NCBI GenBank assembly: GCA_947473475.1
Contig: CANJBZ010000001.1
Coordinates: 186,001 to 250,000 of the forward strand
Origin: Alphaproteobacteria bacterium
GTDB taxonomy: Bacteria > Pseudomonadota > Alphaproteobacteria > Micropepsales > Micropepsaceae
Length of the DNA: 64,000 nt
Direction of reading: 5' to 3'
The notes beneath the pieces were generated by a model. The model searched no databases. It saw only the letters and a program-made list of their open reading frames with translations, and had not been told where the DNA came from. A program made the position numbers and the translations under genes. Positions 15,576 to 24,152 of this stretch are shown here, in pieces (position 1 is the first letter of the stretch; every line of letters begins with the position of its first letter).

Positions 15576-16487
15576 TTAACCGCCGCTGAGCAGACGTTGC
15601 TCCGCGCCGTCCTTATCCGTGGGAATCGGCTCCAGCTTGTCGGCATAGGCTTGGTTCAGCGGGTTGACCATTTCGCCGTCCATGCAGCGGATTTCTTCGG
15701 CGAACGTGCCGGTCACGTTGCCCGGTTCCGCCGGCTGGGTGGTGACTTTCTCCCAGACCTTGGTCCCCTTCCAGGGCTGCTTGAAGGTGGCGGGATCGTC
15801 GACCGTAATCTCGACCTGCAGTTTCTTGCCGCCTTCGATCATGCGGAAGCGTTCAACCACATGCAGCTTCTCGCTGTGGGGCGTGCGGTAAAGATCCACG
15901 AAGCTCTTGGTCGTCTGCCCGATGGTGTCGACCACCAGCGTGTCGCCTTCATAGTGGCCAACCGACTCGCCATTCCAAGACGGCTTCGGGTTCGCACTGT
16001 GCGCGACGTTCATATGAACCGGGCGCACGATCTGATCGCGTTGCCAGATGATGTAGACGGTTTTCGGCGTCTGCAGGAAATAGGTCCGCCCGGGGCTGAG
16101 ATCGAGCGTCGGGATTCCCGGCTGCCAGCAGCGCGAAGTGCGGTTGTACATCGAAAAACCCGCATCGATCATCTGGTTGGCTTTTTTCAAACCCTCCTTG
16201 GCGAAGTCCGTCAGGTTGGGATTGTTGACGTCGCCATAGCGCCATGTCGGCTGTCCCCCGACATTGTTCGGCACATATTTGACCTTGGGATCCTGCCCAA
16301 CGGGCAAAGGGCTCCCCGCCACGTGCTCCATACCGCCGGCGCTATTCCAGCCAATGCCGCCTTGCATGAAATCTGGGATCGTGCTGTCGGCGGCGACAGC
16401 CGGCACAAGGGCGGCCACGCCATATATCAGTGCAGCCAGCGCGGCGCCGGCAAATAGATGACGAGCTTTGATCTTGGACATGCGCAC
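15576..16487 (-). CDS. Secreted protein of unknown function (paralogue of 14510-15358)
   Basis: A 303-residue protein with a signal peptide (KARHLFAGAALAALIYGVAA). It shares with the facing gene the block NPKPSWNGESVGHYEGDTLV, TIGQTTKSFVDLYRTPHSEK, HVVERFRMIEGGKKLQVEIT and DDPATFKQPWK, plus a preceding RCWQPGIPTLDL/RCWPAGTPAFVL segment with one conserved cysteine. Sequence outside the block differs considerably, so the duplication is not recent. A GGAGG site (reverse of CTCCTCCC) precedes the ATG. Function unknown; the conserved face could bind a ligand at the cell envelope. Confidence 0.8.
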   Translation of the reverse strand: MRMSKIKARHLFAGAALAALIYGVAALVPAVAADSTIPDFMQGGIGWNSAGGMEHVAGSPLPVGQDPKVKYVPNNVGGQPTWRYGDVNNPNLTDFAKEGLKKANQMIDAGFSMYNRTSRCWQPGIPTLDLSPGRTYFLQTPKTVYIIWQRDQIVRPVHMNVAHSANPKPSWNGESVGHYEGDTLVVDTIGQTTKSFVDLYRTPHSEKLHVVERFRMIEGGKKLQVEITVDDPATFKQPWKGTKVWEKVTTQPAEPGNVTGTFAEEIRCMDGEMVNPLNQAYADKLEPIPTDKDGAEQRLLSGG

Positions 16488-16718
16488 CTCCTCCCGATGG
16501 TCAGGTCACGCGAGCCGCTTCGGGCTCGTCGTATCAGGCAGCATCTTACGCCCGTGGCCCGCCGCTGACAATTAAGCGCCGGATCAGCTTCACGTCAGGA
16601 GACGTTCTGCCCGGCCAATCAACATGTTGAAGGCCGGGGGCGTCTAAGTCTTTGCCGATTGGCGTGTACCTTGCCCTCTCCCAGCAGTAGATTTGCCAAG
16701 CTAGAAACGGGGCCAGGC

Positions 16719-18857
16719 ATGAAACGCGCGACTCTCATAGTGCCGGCAGCGATCGCAATTGCCACGGCCGCTGGGTTGGTTGCCGCGCAACCACGTGCGC
16801 CGAGCGGCGACCCTGAACTGCGGCAGCCCGCGTCGAAGGAATGGCTGCATGCGGGCGGCGATTGGAGCAATTCGCGCTATTCGACGCTGACGCAAATCAC
16901 GCCCGCCAACGTCAAGACTCTGAAAGGCGCGTGGGCCGTCCATTTGGGTTCTGGCCTCGGCGCGAAATATTCGCTGGAGACGACGCCCATCGTTAAAGAC
17001 GGCGTCATGTACGTCACGTCAGGCAATGACGATGTGTTCGCGCTGGATGCGAAAACCGGCGCGCTGATTTGGGAGCACCGCTCCGGGCTGGATCAGAGCA
17101 TCAACACGGTCTGCTGCGGCTGGGACAATCGCGGGCTCGCCATCGGCGATGGCCGCGTCTATCTCGGGCGGCTCGACGGCACGTTCGAGGCGCTGGATGT
17201 CAAAACCGGCAAGCGCGTTTGGCTGGCGACCATCGGTAAATGGCAGGCCGGCTACACAATCACCTCCGCGCCGACCTATTACAAAGGCGTTGTCTACACC
17301 GGCGTGTCCGGCGGCGACCGCTCCGCGCGCGGCAAGCTGACGGCGCTGGATGCGAAAACCGGAAAGGAGTTGTGGCACTTTTGGACGGCCGCTGGGCCGA
17401 ACGAGAAAGGCGGCGACACGTGGCCCTCGCCGAACGATCCGGACAAGGACAAACGCGAAGCCTATCTGCATGGCGGCGCGAATATCTGGCAGGCGCCGGC
17501 CATCGATCCCGATTTGGGCCTGATCTATTTCTCGACCGGCCAGCCCGGCCCCGACGCCGTCGGCGAGGGCATCAAACGCCCCGGCGACAATCTGTTCAGC
17601 TCCTCCATTGTCGCGCTGCATCTGGACGGCAGCTATGCGTGGCACTTCCAGATGGTGCACCACGATTTGTGGGATTTCGATTGCCCCTCGCCGGTGGTGC
17701 TGTTCGATCAAATGATAGACGGCGTGATGCGCAAGGGCATCGCGGAAGCTTGCAAGACGGGCTGGATTTATATGCTCGATCGCACCAACGGCAAGCCGCT
17801 GATCGGCATTGACGAGAAGCCCGTGGAGCAGGACCCGCGCGTTGCTTCGGCGAAGACCCAGCCGATTCCGCGCGGCGATGCACTGATTCCACAATGCCCA
17901 GCGGCGCTGCCGGGCTGGGTGACCAAATGCATTTTCGGTGTGATCTATGACATGCCGATTTTGATGTCGCCGGGCGGCAATGGCGGCACCAATTGGTCGC
18001 CGATGGCCTACAACCCGAAAGAAGGATATTTCTACGTCACCGCCGCCGACCGGCCGCAAAGCCGCATCTTGCGTCAGCTCGGTAAGGCCGTTGGCCCACC
18101 CATCGGGGCGCGTTATGCGGGCACGCTGTCGGCGGTGGATTCGCGCACCAACAAGATCGTCTGGCAGAAGAAGATGCCGTATTCGATAGGGCAGGGCAGC
18201 GGTGCCTTGGCGACGGCGTCGGGGCTCGTGTTCCACGGCGAACCAAGCGGGGAATTGCAGGCCTATGACGCCAAGAACGGCGCGCTGCTCTGGCAATGGC
18301 AGACAGGCGCGGGCGCGGATGCTCCGGCGGTTACTTACGAAGTCGATGGCGAACAATATGTCGCCATAGCCTCCGGCGGCGTTGCGATTCAAACGACCTC
18401 CGCCAATGGCGACATGATCTGGGCGTTTTCGTTGAAGGGCAGTCCCGGCGGACGGTTGCAGCCGTTCGAAGCGCCGCGTCCTCCCGTGAACCTCGTCAGC
18501 TATGAAGGGCCGGTTGTGGCCACCAACGCGATCAAACTTCAGGATTACATGTTCATGCCCGCGCGCGTGACGGTGCGAGCCGGACAGAAGGTCACCTTCA
18601 CCAATGACGGCGGCGAAATGCACAATGCCTCATCGTCCGAAGCAGGCGGTTGGGATACCGGCTTGATGGCGCACGGACAGACGGTGGCCATCACCTTCAA
18701 TCGTCCGGGTACGTATAATTTCAACTGCTCGCCGCACCCTTCCATGATCGGGCAGATCGTGGTGACGGGCGATGCGGTAGCCAACGCCCGGCCCATAATG
18801 GTGGAGCGCGGCCCGGTCCCGCCGGGCGCCGCAACAACAGCGACACACGAGCATTGA
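16719..18857 (+). CDS. PQQ-dependent alcohol dehydrogenase-like quinoprotein with C-terminal cupredoxin domain
   Basis: A 712-residue exported protein. Residues 1-24 form a signal peptide. Residues about 40-590 are a PQQ beta-propeller with repeated 'ALDAKTG-W' type blades and the vicinal cysteines C132-C133 (NTVCCGW) typical of PQQ alcohol dehydrogenases. Residues about 604-690 form a small blue-copper domain with a full set of type 1 ligands: H635 (MHNAS), C670, H673 and M676 (NCSPHPSM). Many PQQ alcohol dehydrogenases instead carry a C-terminal cytochrome c, so the copper domain probably replaces heme as electron acceptor. The ATG at 16719 gives a clean signal peptide. Confidence 0.9.
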   Translation: MKRATLIVPAAIAIATAAGLVAAQPRAPSGDPELRQPASKEWLHAGGDWSNSRYSTLTQITPANVKTLKGAWAVHLGSGLGAKYSLETTPIVKDGVMYVTSGNDDVFALDAKTGALIWEHRSGLDQSINTVCCGWDNRGLAIGDGRVYLGRLDGTFEALDVKTGKRVWLATIGKWQAGYTITSAPTYYKGVVYTGVSGGDRSARGKLTALDAKTGKELWHFWTAAGPNEKGGDTWPSPNDPDKDKREAYLHGGANIWQAPAIDPDLGLIYFSTGQPGPDAVGEGIKRPGDNLFSSSIVALHLDGSYAWHFQMVHHDLWDFDCPSPVVLFDQMIDGVMRKGIAEACKTGWIYMLDRTNGKPLIGIDEKPVEQDPRVASAKTQPIPRGDALIPQCPAALPGWVTKCIFGVIYDMPILMSPGGNGGTNWSPMAYNPKEGYFYVTAADRPQSRILRQLGKAVGPPIGARYAGTLSAVDSRTNKIVWQKKMPYSIGQGSGALATASGLVFHGEPSGELQAYDAKNGALLWQWQTGAGADAPAVTYEVDGEQYVAIASGGVAIQTTSANGDMIWAFSLKGSPGGRLQPFEAPRPPVNLVSYEGPVVATNAIKLQDYMFMPARVTVRAGQKVTFTNDGGEMHNASSSEAGGWDTGLMAHGQTVAITFNRPGTYNFNCSPHPSMIGQIVVTGDAVANARPIMVERGPVPPGAATTATHEH

Positions 18858-18862
18858 CCTCG

Positions 18863-18989
18863 ACCCTCCCCTTGAGGGAGGGTCGAAATTGCTCGCCCAT
18901 TGCGAGCAATTTCGGGGATAGGGAACCGTCGACTGTCCCCTCCCCGAAATTCGCTGACGCAAATTTCGACCCTCCCTCAAGGGGAGGGT
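18863..18989. repeat. MITE-like palindromic element, divergent copy
   Basis: A 127-base element with perfect 28-base terminal inverted repeats (ACCCTCCCCTTGAGGGAGGG then TCGAAATT), each end also forming its own hairpin. The interior holds a second inverted set around AATTTCGGGG and CCCCGAAATT. It has the same architecture as the copies at 32851-32998 and 52726-52879, with a different end sequence. It ends 10 bases before the start codon of the next gene, whose GGGAGG ribosome binding site directly abuts the element. Confidence 0.8.
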
Positions 18990-18999
18990 GGGAGGTTTT

Positions 19000-19740
19000 A
19001 TGTACGATCCCATCATTCCCCGCGCGCGTTTGGGATTCATCATTCCCGCATCCAACCGCATGGTGGAGCCGCAAATGGCGCGGTTTGCGCCAGCGGGCGT
19101 GGTGCCGCATTTCATGCGGCTGCGCATGACCAACCAATACAAGCGGCCCTTGCCGGAGCTGTTGCCCACCATCCTGAACGCCGCCGAGCATTTGATGGAT
19201 TCCAAATGCGACATCATTGTCTTCCAGTGTACCGGCACGTCTATGTCGGGCGGCGTGGATATGGACGAATATGTCGTGTCGGAAATCGCCAAGGCGGCGA
19301 AACGTCCGGCCATCAGCACGGCGGGCTCTGTGAAGGCGGCGTTGGCGGCGTTGAACGCGAACAAGCTCGTGTTCATGTCCGAGACGGAGCAGGCCGGACA
19401 CGATAAAAAGGTGAAGTTCCTGAAGGAAGCCGGCTACGAATTGCTGGCCGACAAAGCCGCGAGCCTGTCGGGCACCGACGCCTATTGCGTGACGCCGCCG
19501 CGCTTCTGGTACGACATGGCGTTGTCGCTGCGGAACGATGCCGCCGATGCCTATTTCATTTCCTGCGCCAACATCCATAGCATCGACGTGATTGGAGATC
19601 TGGAAGCCGCGCTGAACAAGCCGGTGATCACCAGTAATCAGGCCGCGCTGTGGTGCGCGCTGCGGACGCTTGGATTGCCCGATGCGATCGCGAATCTCGG
19701 TACACTCTTTCAGCGCGATTTGCTCAAGGCGGCAGCGTAA
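19000..19740 (+). CDS. Asp/Glu racemase / maleate isomerase-fold enzyme
   Basis: A 246-residue member of the Asp/Glu/hydantoin racemase and maleate isomerase superfamily. Both catalytic-type cysteines are present: C77 in VFQCTGTSMSG and C189 in ISCANIHS. The substrate carboxylate-binding ASNRMVEPQM (about residues 17-26) resembles maleate isomerases and arylmalonate decarboxylases. The ATG at 19000 is chosen because GGGAGG lies five bases upstream. Reactions in this family include cis-trans isomerisation of maleate, decarboxylation of malonates and racemisation of hydantoins; which applies cannot be decided. It is followed by a VOC gene after 13 bases. Confidence 0.85.
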   Translation: MYDPIIPRARLGFIIPASNRMVEPQMARFAPAGVVPHFMRLRMTNQYKRPLPELLPTILNAAEHLMDSKCDIIVFQCTGTSMSGGVDMDEYVVSEIAKAAKRPAISTAGSVKAALAALNANKLVFMSETEQAGHDKKVKFLKEAGYELLADKAASLSGTDAYCVTPPRFWYDMALSLRNDAADAYFISCANIHSIDVIGDLEAALNKPVITSNQAALWCALRTLGLPDAIANLGTLFQRDLLKAAA

Positions 19741-19753
19741 GCGCGGAGTGCTG

Positions 19754-20140
19754 ATGATGAGCGTGCAACTCAATCATACGATCGTCTGGTGCCGCGATCA
19801 GGCGAAGTCGGCGGCATTCTTAAGCGAGATATTGGGTCTTCCGGCGCCAACCCGCTTCGGGCCGTTTCTTGTCGTGCAAACCAGCAATGGCGTTTCGCTC
19901 GACTTCCATGAGACAGACGAAGACGTTCAGTCTCAGCATTATGCGTTCCTGATCGGCGAAGATGAGTTCGATGCCATCTTCGGGCGCATCAAGGAGGGCG
20001 GCGTCAAACATTGGGCCGATCCTGCGAAAAGCCGCCCTGGCAAAATCAACCGCAACGATGGCGGGCGCGGCGTCTATTTCGAAGACCCGGACGGCCATTT
20101 CCTGGAAATTATTACACGTCCTTACGGAAGCGGCGGATGA
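19754..20140 (+). CDS. VOC/glyoxalase-fold protein
   Basis: A 128-residue single-domain vicinal-oxygen-chelate protein. Potential metal ligands are H8 (LNHTIV), H62 region (QHYAFLI) and the late glutamate in GHFLEIITRPY. The DPDGHFLEI ending is typical of glyoxalase/bleomycin-resistance/dioxygenase proteins. Two adjacent ATG codons (19754 and 19757) are possible starts. It is close behind the racemase-fold gene and probably co-transcribed. Function within the superfamily (lyase, isomerase, dioxygenase) is open. Confidence 0.85.
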   Translation: MMSVQLNHTIVWCRDQAKSAAFLSEILGLPAPTRFGPFLVVQTSNGVSLDFHETDEDVQSQHYAFLIGEDEFDAIFGRIKEGGVKHWADPAKSRPGKINRNDGGRGVYFEDPDGHFLEIITRPYGSGG

Positions 20141-20206
20141 CGCGTGGCGCTGGCGTTCTAATTAACCTCTGACTATGCTTGGCCTGCGATGTGAGGCGGA
20201 AAGCAG

Positions 20207-20767
20207 ATGAACAGCTGGACCAGGAATAAATTGTGCGCAGCGGCTGCAATCTTCGCGGTTGCGGCGTCGCCCGCTTATGCCGATCCGACCTGGAAAATAC
20301 AGAACGCGCATTTCGACGATGGCGGCACGCTCACCGGCACCTTCACGTTCAATGTCTACGACATATTGACGGCGTGGGGGCTGAAGGTGACGGCGGGAAC
20401 CACAATTCCCACGCCCTATAATTATCATCCGAACATCAACGCCTCGAATCTGACGCTCAGCTCCGTCGCGTTCTTTTCCTCGTCTCAGGACGATCCCGGT
20501 GGCGATTACAACCGCACGCTTGTTTTGGCCTTCACAGCGCCGATCACCTTCGGCGGCGTCAATCTGATTGATCCAGCGGCGAGCTATGAATGCGGCAGCT
20601 ACAGCTGCACCGACAAGCGCTACCTGCTCGCCAATACCCGCCAACCAGCTTCGGCGGTTTCCGTCACGTCCGTGCCGGAGCCTGCGAGCTTTGCGATTCT
20701 GGGTCTCGGTCTTCTGGCGGCCGGCGCGGCACGCCGCAACCGCAGGGAAATCACGTCACGCCGGTGA
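20207..20767 (+). CDS. PEP-CTERM sorting-signal protein
   Basis: A 186-residue exported protein. It has a signal peptide (KLCAAAAIFAVAASPAYA) and a C-terminal PEP-CTERM tripartite tail: VPEPAS, a hydrophobic stretch ILGLGLLAAGA, then basic RRNRR. Such tails are cleaved by exosortase, commonly in exopolysaccharide-producing bacteria. The body has a beta-rich composition with a CGSYSC pair late. No exosortase gene is in this window. The last 17 bases overlap the 3' end of the convergent binding-protein gene. Confidence 0.88.
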   Translation: MNSWTRNKLCAAAAIFAVAASPAYADPTWKIQNAHFDDGGTLTGTFTFNVYDILTAWGLKVTAGTTIPTPYNYHPNINASNLTLSSVAFFSSSQDDPGGDYNRTLVLAFTAPITFGGVNLIDPAASYECGSYSCTDKRYLLANTRQPASAVSVTSVPEPASFAILGLGLLAAGAARRNRREITSRR

Positions 20768-21815
20768 TTTTGTTGTAGCGGGCGATGACGGGCTTCGGGG
20801 TTGCGGCCATGCGGCGGATGATTTCGCGCACGGCTTCGCCGTCGATCGGTGTGATGTCGAGTTTGCTGCGCATAGCATCGGCCAGAAATTCCGGGTCTTT
20901 CACCATGTCGGAGAACGCACGGCGAAGCGCGGCCGCGCGGTCGGCGGGAATGCCGGACGGCGCGAGGAACGGCAGCGCCATATAGAGCGGCGCTTCGGTG
21001 AAGGCGATAATTTCCAGCGCCGTTTGATCCTTGGTGAGTTCGCTTGCCAGCGGCACGTCCGGCAAAAGCGGGTGGCGCGTCTTGCGGCCGAACTGCAGCA
21101 GCGGGCGCAGCTCTTTTGCGTTCCACAACGCGGCTTGGTTCGCCATCACCGAATTCAGCCCGATCACCTGGCCGTCGAGATCGCCTTGCATCATCGCAAA
21201 GAACATGCCCGGCGCGCCGGCAAAGCCGTCTTTCACCTCGATGTTCAGCTTCAACACATCGCGCGCGACCAGCGCGAAAGTGAGATTGGTCGAGCCGGGA
21301 TCATCGCCGCCGATCAGCGCCGGAACGGCGGGCTGCTTCAACTCCGCAACGGTCCGTGCGGGATGGCGCGCATTGACGATCAGCACATAGGCATCCGTCG
21401 CGAAGGACGACAGACTGCCCAGCCAATTTAACGCCAGCGGATCGAACTTCGCGGCTTTCTCACCCTGAATCGCCAGCTGCGCGATGCCGCGCTGGATCAC
21501 GGCGATAACGGTGCCGTCCTTGGCCGCGCCGTTCGCGAAACTGTTCGCCAGCGCCAACCCGCCACCGGCTTCGCGGTTTTCGGCGACGATGGTGGGATTG
21601 CCGGGAATGAACCGGTGCAGATGCCGTGCGACCAGCCGCCCCGACAAATTGTTGATGCCGCCGGGCGCTGTGGGAATCACCAGCGTAATCGTTTTGCCGC
21701 GATAGAACTGCTCGACGCTTTGCGTTTCCGCACCCGATGCGGGCAGTGCGCCGGTAAAACCCGCAGCGGCCAGAGCCGTCGCGCCGCGCAGGAAGGCCGC
21801 TCTGCTGATCGTCAT
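20751..21815 (-). CDS. Tripartite tricarboxylate transporter (Bug/TctC) substrate-binding protein
   Basis: A 354-residue periplasmic binding protein with a signal peptide (MTISRAAFLRGATALAAAGF). Family blocks are QFYRGKTITLVIPTAPGGIN, FIPGNPTIVAENREAGGG and LNWLGSLSSF, with a C-terminal GIPADRAAALRRAFSDMVKD. The usual GGGYD is replaced by GGINN, so the ligand loop differs from the other copies in the window. The gene runs downstream of glucokinase after four bases, giving a likely operon MFS-MFS-glk-binding protein. Confidence 0.88.
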   Translation of the reverse strand: MTISRAAFLRGATALAAAGFTGALPASGAETQSVEQFYRGKTITLVIPTAPGGINNLSGRLVARHLHRFIPGNPTIVAENREAGGGLALANSFANGAAKDGTVIAVIQRGIAQLAIQGEKAAKFDPLALNWLGSLSSFATDAYVLIVNARHPARTVAELKQPAVPALIGGDDPGSTNLTFALVARDVLKLNIEVKDGFAGAPGMFFAMMQGDLDGQVIGLNSVMANQAALWNAKELRPLLQFGRKTRHPLLPDVPLASELTKDQTALEIIAFTEAPLYMALPFLAPSGIPADRAAALRRAFSDMVKDPEFLADAMRSKLDITPIDGEAVREIIRRMAATPKPVIARYNKITGVT

Positions 21816-21819
21816 CGCC

Positions 21820-22764
21820 TTAATCCCTAAACAGAGTGCGCAAGCCTAAAAACGCCGGGATCGGGTGCATCACCACATAGGTGGGAATGTCGGACAGATA
21901 ACGCCGGTAGCGGCCCTTGAACTCGAACCGCTCGCGGAACGCCGAGTGGCGGAAGATCTCGTGAATCTTCGGCACGATGCCGCCCATGACATACACGCCG
22001 CCGCGCGCGCCGAAGGTCAGCGCGACGTCGCCCGCGAACGTGCCCAGCATAGCGCAGAACATGTTCACCGCATCACGGCATTGCGGATCGCAGCCGGGAT
22101 ACAGATGCGTGATGTGCTCGGGCGTGGAGGGCGCCGCCGTCTTGCCCGCAAGCTCGCACAGCGCTTCATAGAGATTGACCAGACCCGGCCCGGACAAAAG
22201 CACCTCCGCTGACACATGCGCATATTGGCGGCGTACAATGTCGATGATGGAGGCTTCGCGCGAATCCAGTGCGGCCAACGTCACATTGCCGCCTTCGCCG
22301 GCAATCGCCGACCACACGCCATTCACCGAAACCAGCCCCGCTACGCCCAGGCCGCTTCCCGGTCCCAAGGCCACCTTCGGCATCCCCGGCTCCGGCGCGC
22401 CTTCGCCGATTTGCAGCAGATCGTCCGGCGTCAGTTGCGGAATGGCCAGCGCGTTGGCGGCGAAGTCGTTCACCACATGCAGCTGCGTCCAGCCGAATTG
22501 CCGCTTCAGCGCTTCGATGGAGAAGGACCAGGGGCTGTTCGTCAGCATGACCCGGTCGCCGGTCACCGGCCCGGCCACACCCATGGCGGCTTCGCCAGGG
22601 CGCTCGCCCTCGGGAATGCCGCCCAGGAAGGCCGCGATGGCGTCGGCCGGTGTTTCGTAATCGTCGACTTGCAACACCTCGCTTTCGCCGATTTCGCTGC
22701 CGTGCAGCAGGGCGAAACGCGCATTTGTGCCGCCGATATCGGCGATAAGGCGAGGCTTGTTCAC
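21820..22764 (-). CDS. glk: Glucokinase (bacterial Glk family)
   Basis: A 314-residue ROK/actin-fold glucokinase that phosphorylates glucose with ATP. The phosphate-1 motif IADIGGTNARFALL lies at the start. GVAGPVTGDRVMLTNSPW, HVVNDFAANALAIP (catalytic aspartate), GPGSGLGVAGL and GGIVPK are typical. The GTG at 22764 is chosen because the fold starts right there and AGGA lies upstream; a longer frame to 22827 would overlap the upstream transporter gene. Placement among aromatic-acid-type MFS transporters and a TctC-like protein is unusual for a glycolytic gene. Confidence 0.9.
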   Translation of the reverse strand: MNKPRLIADIGGTNARFALLHGSEIGESEVLQVDDYETPADAIAAFLGGIPEGERPGEAAMGVAGPVTGDRVMLTNSPWSFSIEALKRQFGWTQLHVVNDFAANALAIPQLTPDDLLQIGEGAPEPGMPKVALGPGSGLGVAGLVSVNGVWSAIAGEGGNVTLAALDSREASIIDIVRRQYAHVSAEVLLSGPGLVNLYEALCELAGKTAAPSTPEHITHLYPGCDPQCRDAVNMFCAMLGTFAGDVALTFGARGGVYVMGGIVPKIHEIFRHSAFRERFEFKGRYRRYLSDIPTYVVMHPIPAFLGLRTLFRD

Positions 22765-22783
22765 GAAAATAATCCTGCTCGGT

Positions 22784-24142
22784 TTAAATCTTATGCGTCG
22801 CGGGAGATGCCGTTCCCGTATGGGCATAGAACTGTCCCATCATCGCAATGGCAATGGCGCCGAGCAACATGGGACCGGCGGCGGCGTAGAAGAGTTGGGA
22901 CGGGTTCCAACCGGCATCGAGAAGCAGCCCGGCAAGCAGGGGGCCGATAACGCCGCCGATGCGGCCGATGCCGAGCGACCACCCCAGACCCGTGCCGCGC
23001 AAGGCTGTCGGGTAGAAATAAACCGAAAGCGCATTGTTCGCCTTTTGCCCGCCGGAAAGGCAGAAGCCGACGAATGTCGAGGTGGCGATGACGATGGCCG
23101 GCGCGGGCGATTGCAGAACCTGCCCCATGACCGCGCAGGAAACGGCGGACACAGCAAACAGGCTCGACACCACGATATAGGGGCCGAAACGGTCCATCAG
23201 CGGTCCCAGGATGAACGCGGCAACAATACCGCCGGCAAGCCCCACCGTGGTGGCGGTGATCGCGGTTGTCTGCGACAGGCCCACGATCACCAGCAATTGC
23301 GTCAGCCATTTCTGCAGGAAGAAATAGACCATCAGGTTCATGAACATCCCGGCCCAGATGAAGCCGGTACCGAGCCCGCGCCCGCCTTCGAGCAGTTGCG
23401 GCACGGAGACTTTGCGCCCGCCTTGCGCGCCCGCGATCAGCCGCGTGGACGGCGAGATCGCAAGCTGCGGCGCGATACGCTTCAGGATGCCAACGGCGCG
23501 CTCGCGGTTGTTGCCGCGATTGACCAGATATTCCACCGACTCCGGCAATGCGAAAAAGAACAGCGCCGACAATATCAGTGTGCCGATGCCGCCGAAGGCC
23601 AGCACCGCCTGCCAGCCGAACGAATCGAGCAGCACGTTGGCGACGATCCCTGCGCTGATCTGGCCCAGCGAGAAGCCGATATAGACGAGCGTGATGGAGG
23701 TCGAACGCACGCGCTCCGGGAAATATTCGCCCGTCAGCGCCACCGCGCTTGGCATTGCGCCGCCGACTCCAATGCCCGTGAGAAAGCGAAAGCCGATGAG
23801 CATCGCCACGCCGGTCGATGTCATCGTCAGGAAGGTGAGCGTTCCGAACGCGGCGGAGCAGGCGACCACCATGCGCTTGTGCCCAAAGCGCGCGGATAGC
23901 GGCGAGAGGAAGAGATAGCCGAGCAGCAGACCCACCATATCGGCGGTCAGAATGGTGCCGAGGGTGCTTGGGGGAACGTGCCACTGCCGGGTCAACTGCG
24001 GCGCGATATAGCCGATGACGGAGGTGTCGAACCCTTCGACCAGCAGCGCGCATCCGCCGAGCACTCCGACGAGCCACTGCAGGGGGCCAATCTTGCTCGC
24101 ATTGACCAGCGCATCGGTTTCGATGACGGCAGTACGATCCAT
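22784..24142 (-). CDS. MFS transporter, aromatic acid:H+ symporter (AAHS) type
   Basis: A 452-residue transporter with about 12 membrane segments. AAHS-type features are the first-helix pattern GGCALLVEGFDTSVIGYIAP (with the acidic residue of the family DGFD signature replaced by EGFD), the loop 2-3 motif LSARFGHKRMVV, and the helix 4 region FLTGIGVGGAMPSAVAL. These proteins import aromatic acids such as 4-hydroxybenzoate with protons. The ATG at 24142 is preferred over a longer frame because the family N-terminus begins there. It is a paralogue of the next gene upstream, 10 bases away. Confidence 0.9.
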   Translation of the reverse strand: MDRTAVIETDALVNASKIGPLQWLVGVLGGCALLVEGFDTSVIGYIAPQLTRQWHVPPSTLGTILTADMVGLLLGYLFLSPLSARFGHKRMVVACSAAFGTLTFLTMTSTGVAMLIGFRFLTGIGVGGAMPSAVALTGEYFPERVRSTSITLVYIGFSLGQISAGIVANVLLDSFGWQAVLAFGGIGTLILSALFFFALPESVEYLVNRGNNRERAVGILKRIAPQLAISPSTRLIAGAQGGRKVSVPQLLEGGRGLGTGFIWAGMFMNLMVYFFLQKWLTQLLVIVGLSQTTAITATTVGLAGGIVAAFILGPLMDRFGPYIVVSSLFAVSAVSCAVMGQVLQSPAPAIVIATSTFVGFCLSGGQKANNALSVYFYPTALRGTGLGWSLGIGRIGGVIGPLLAGLLLDAGWNPSQLFYAAAGPMLLGAIAIAMMGQFYAHTGTASPATHKI

Positions 24143-24152
24143 GATGATGCTT

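Noticed and set aside
16488-16718. Possible RNA gene or small protein in the divergent gap before the PQQ-cupredoxin gene
   Set aside because: No conserved structure or coding pattern is visible; it probably holds two promoters.
17019-18623. A 534-codon minus-strand frame opposite the PQQ-cupredoxin gene
   Set aside because: It is a shadow of a strongly conserved gene; composition is typical of an antisense frame.
18988-18999. Earlier start of the racemase-fold gene within the repeat edge
   Set aside because: The ATG at 19000 has the better-spaced GGGAGG and matches the family start.
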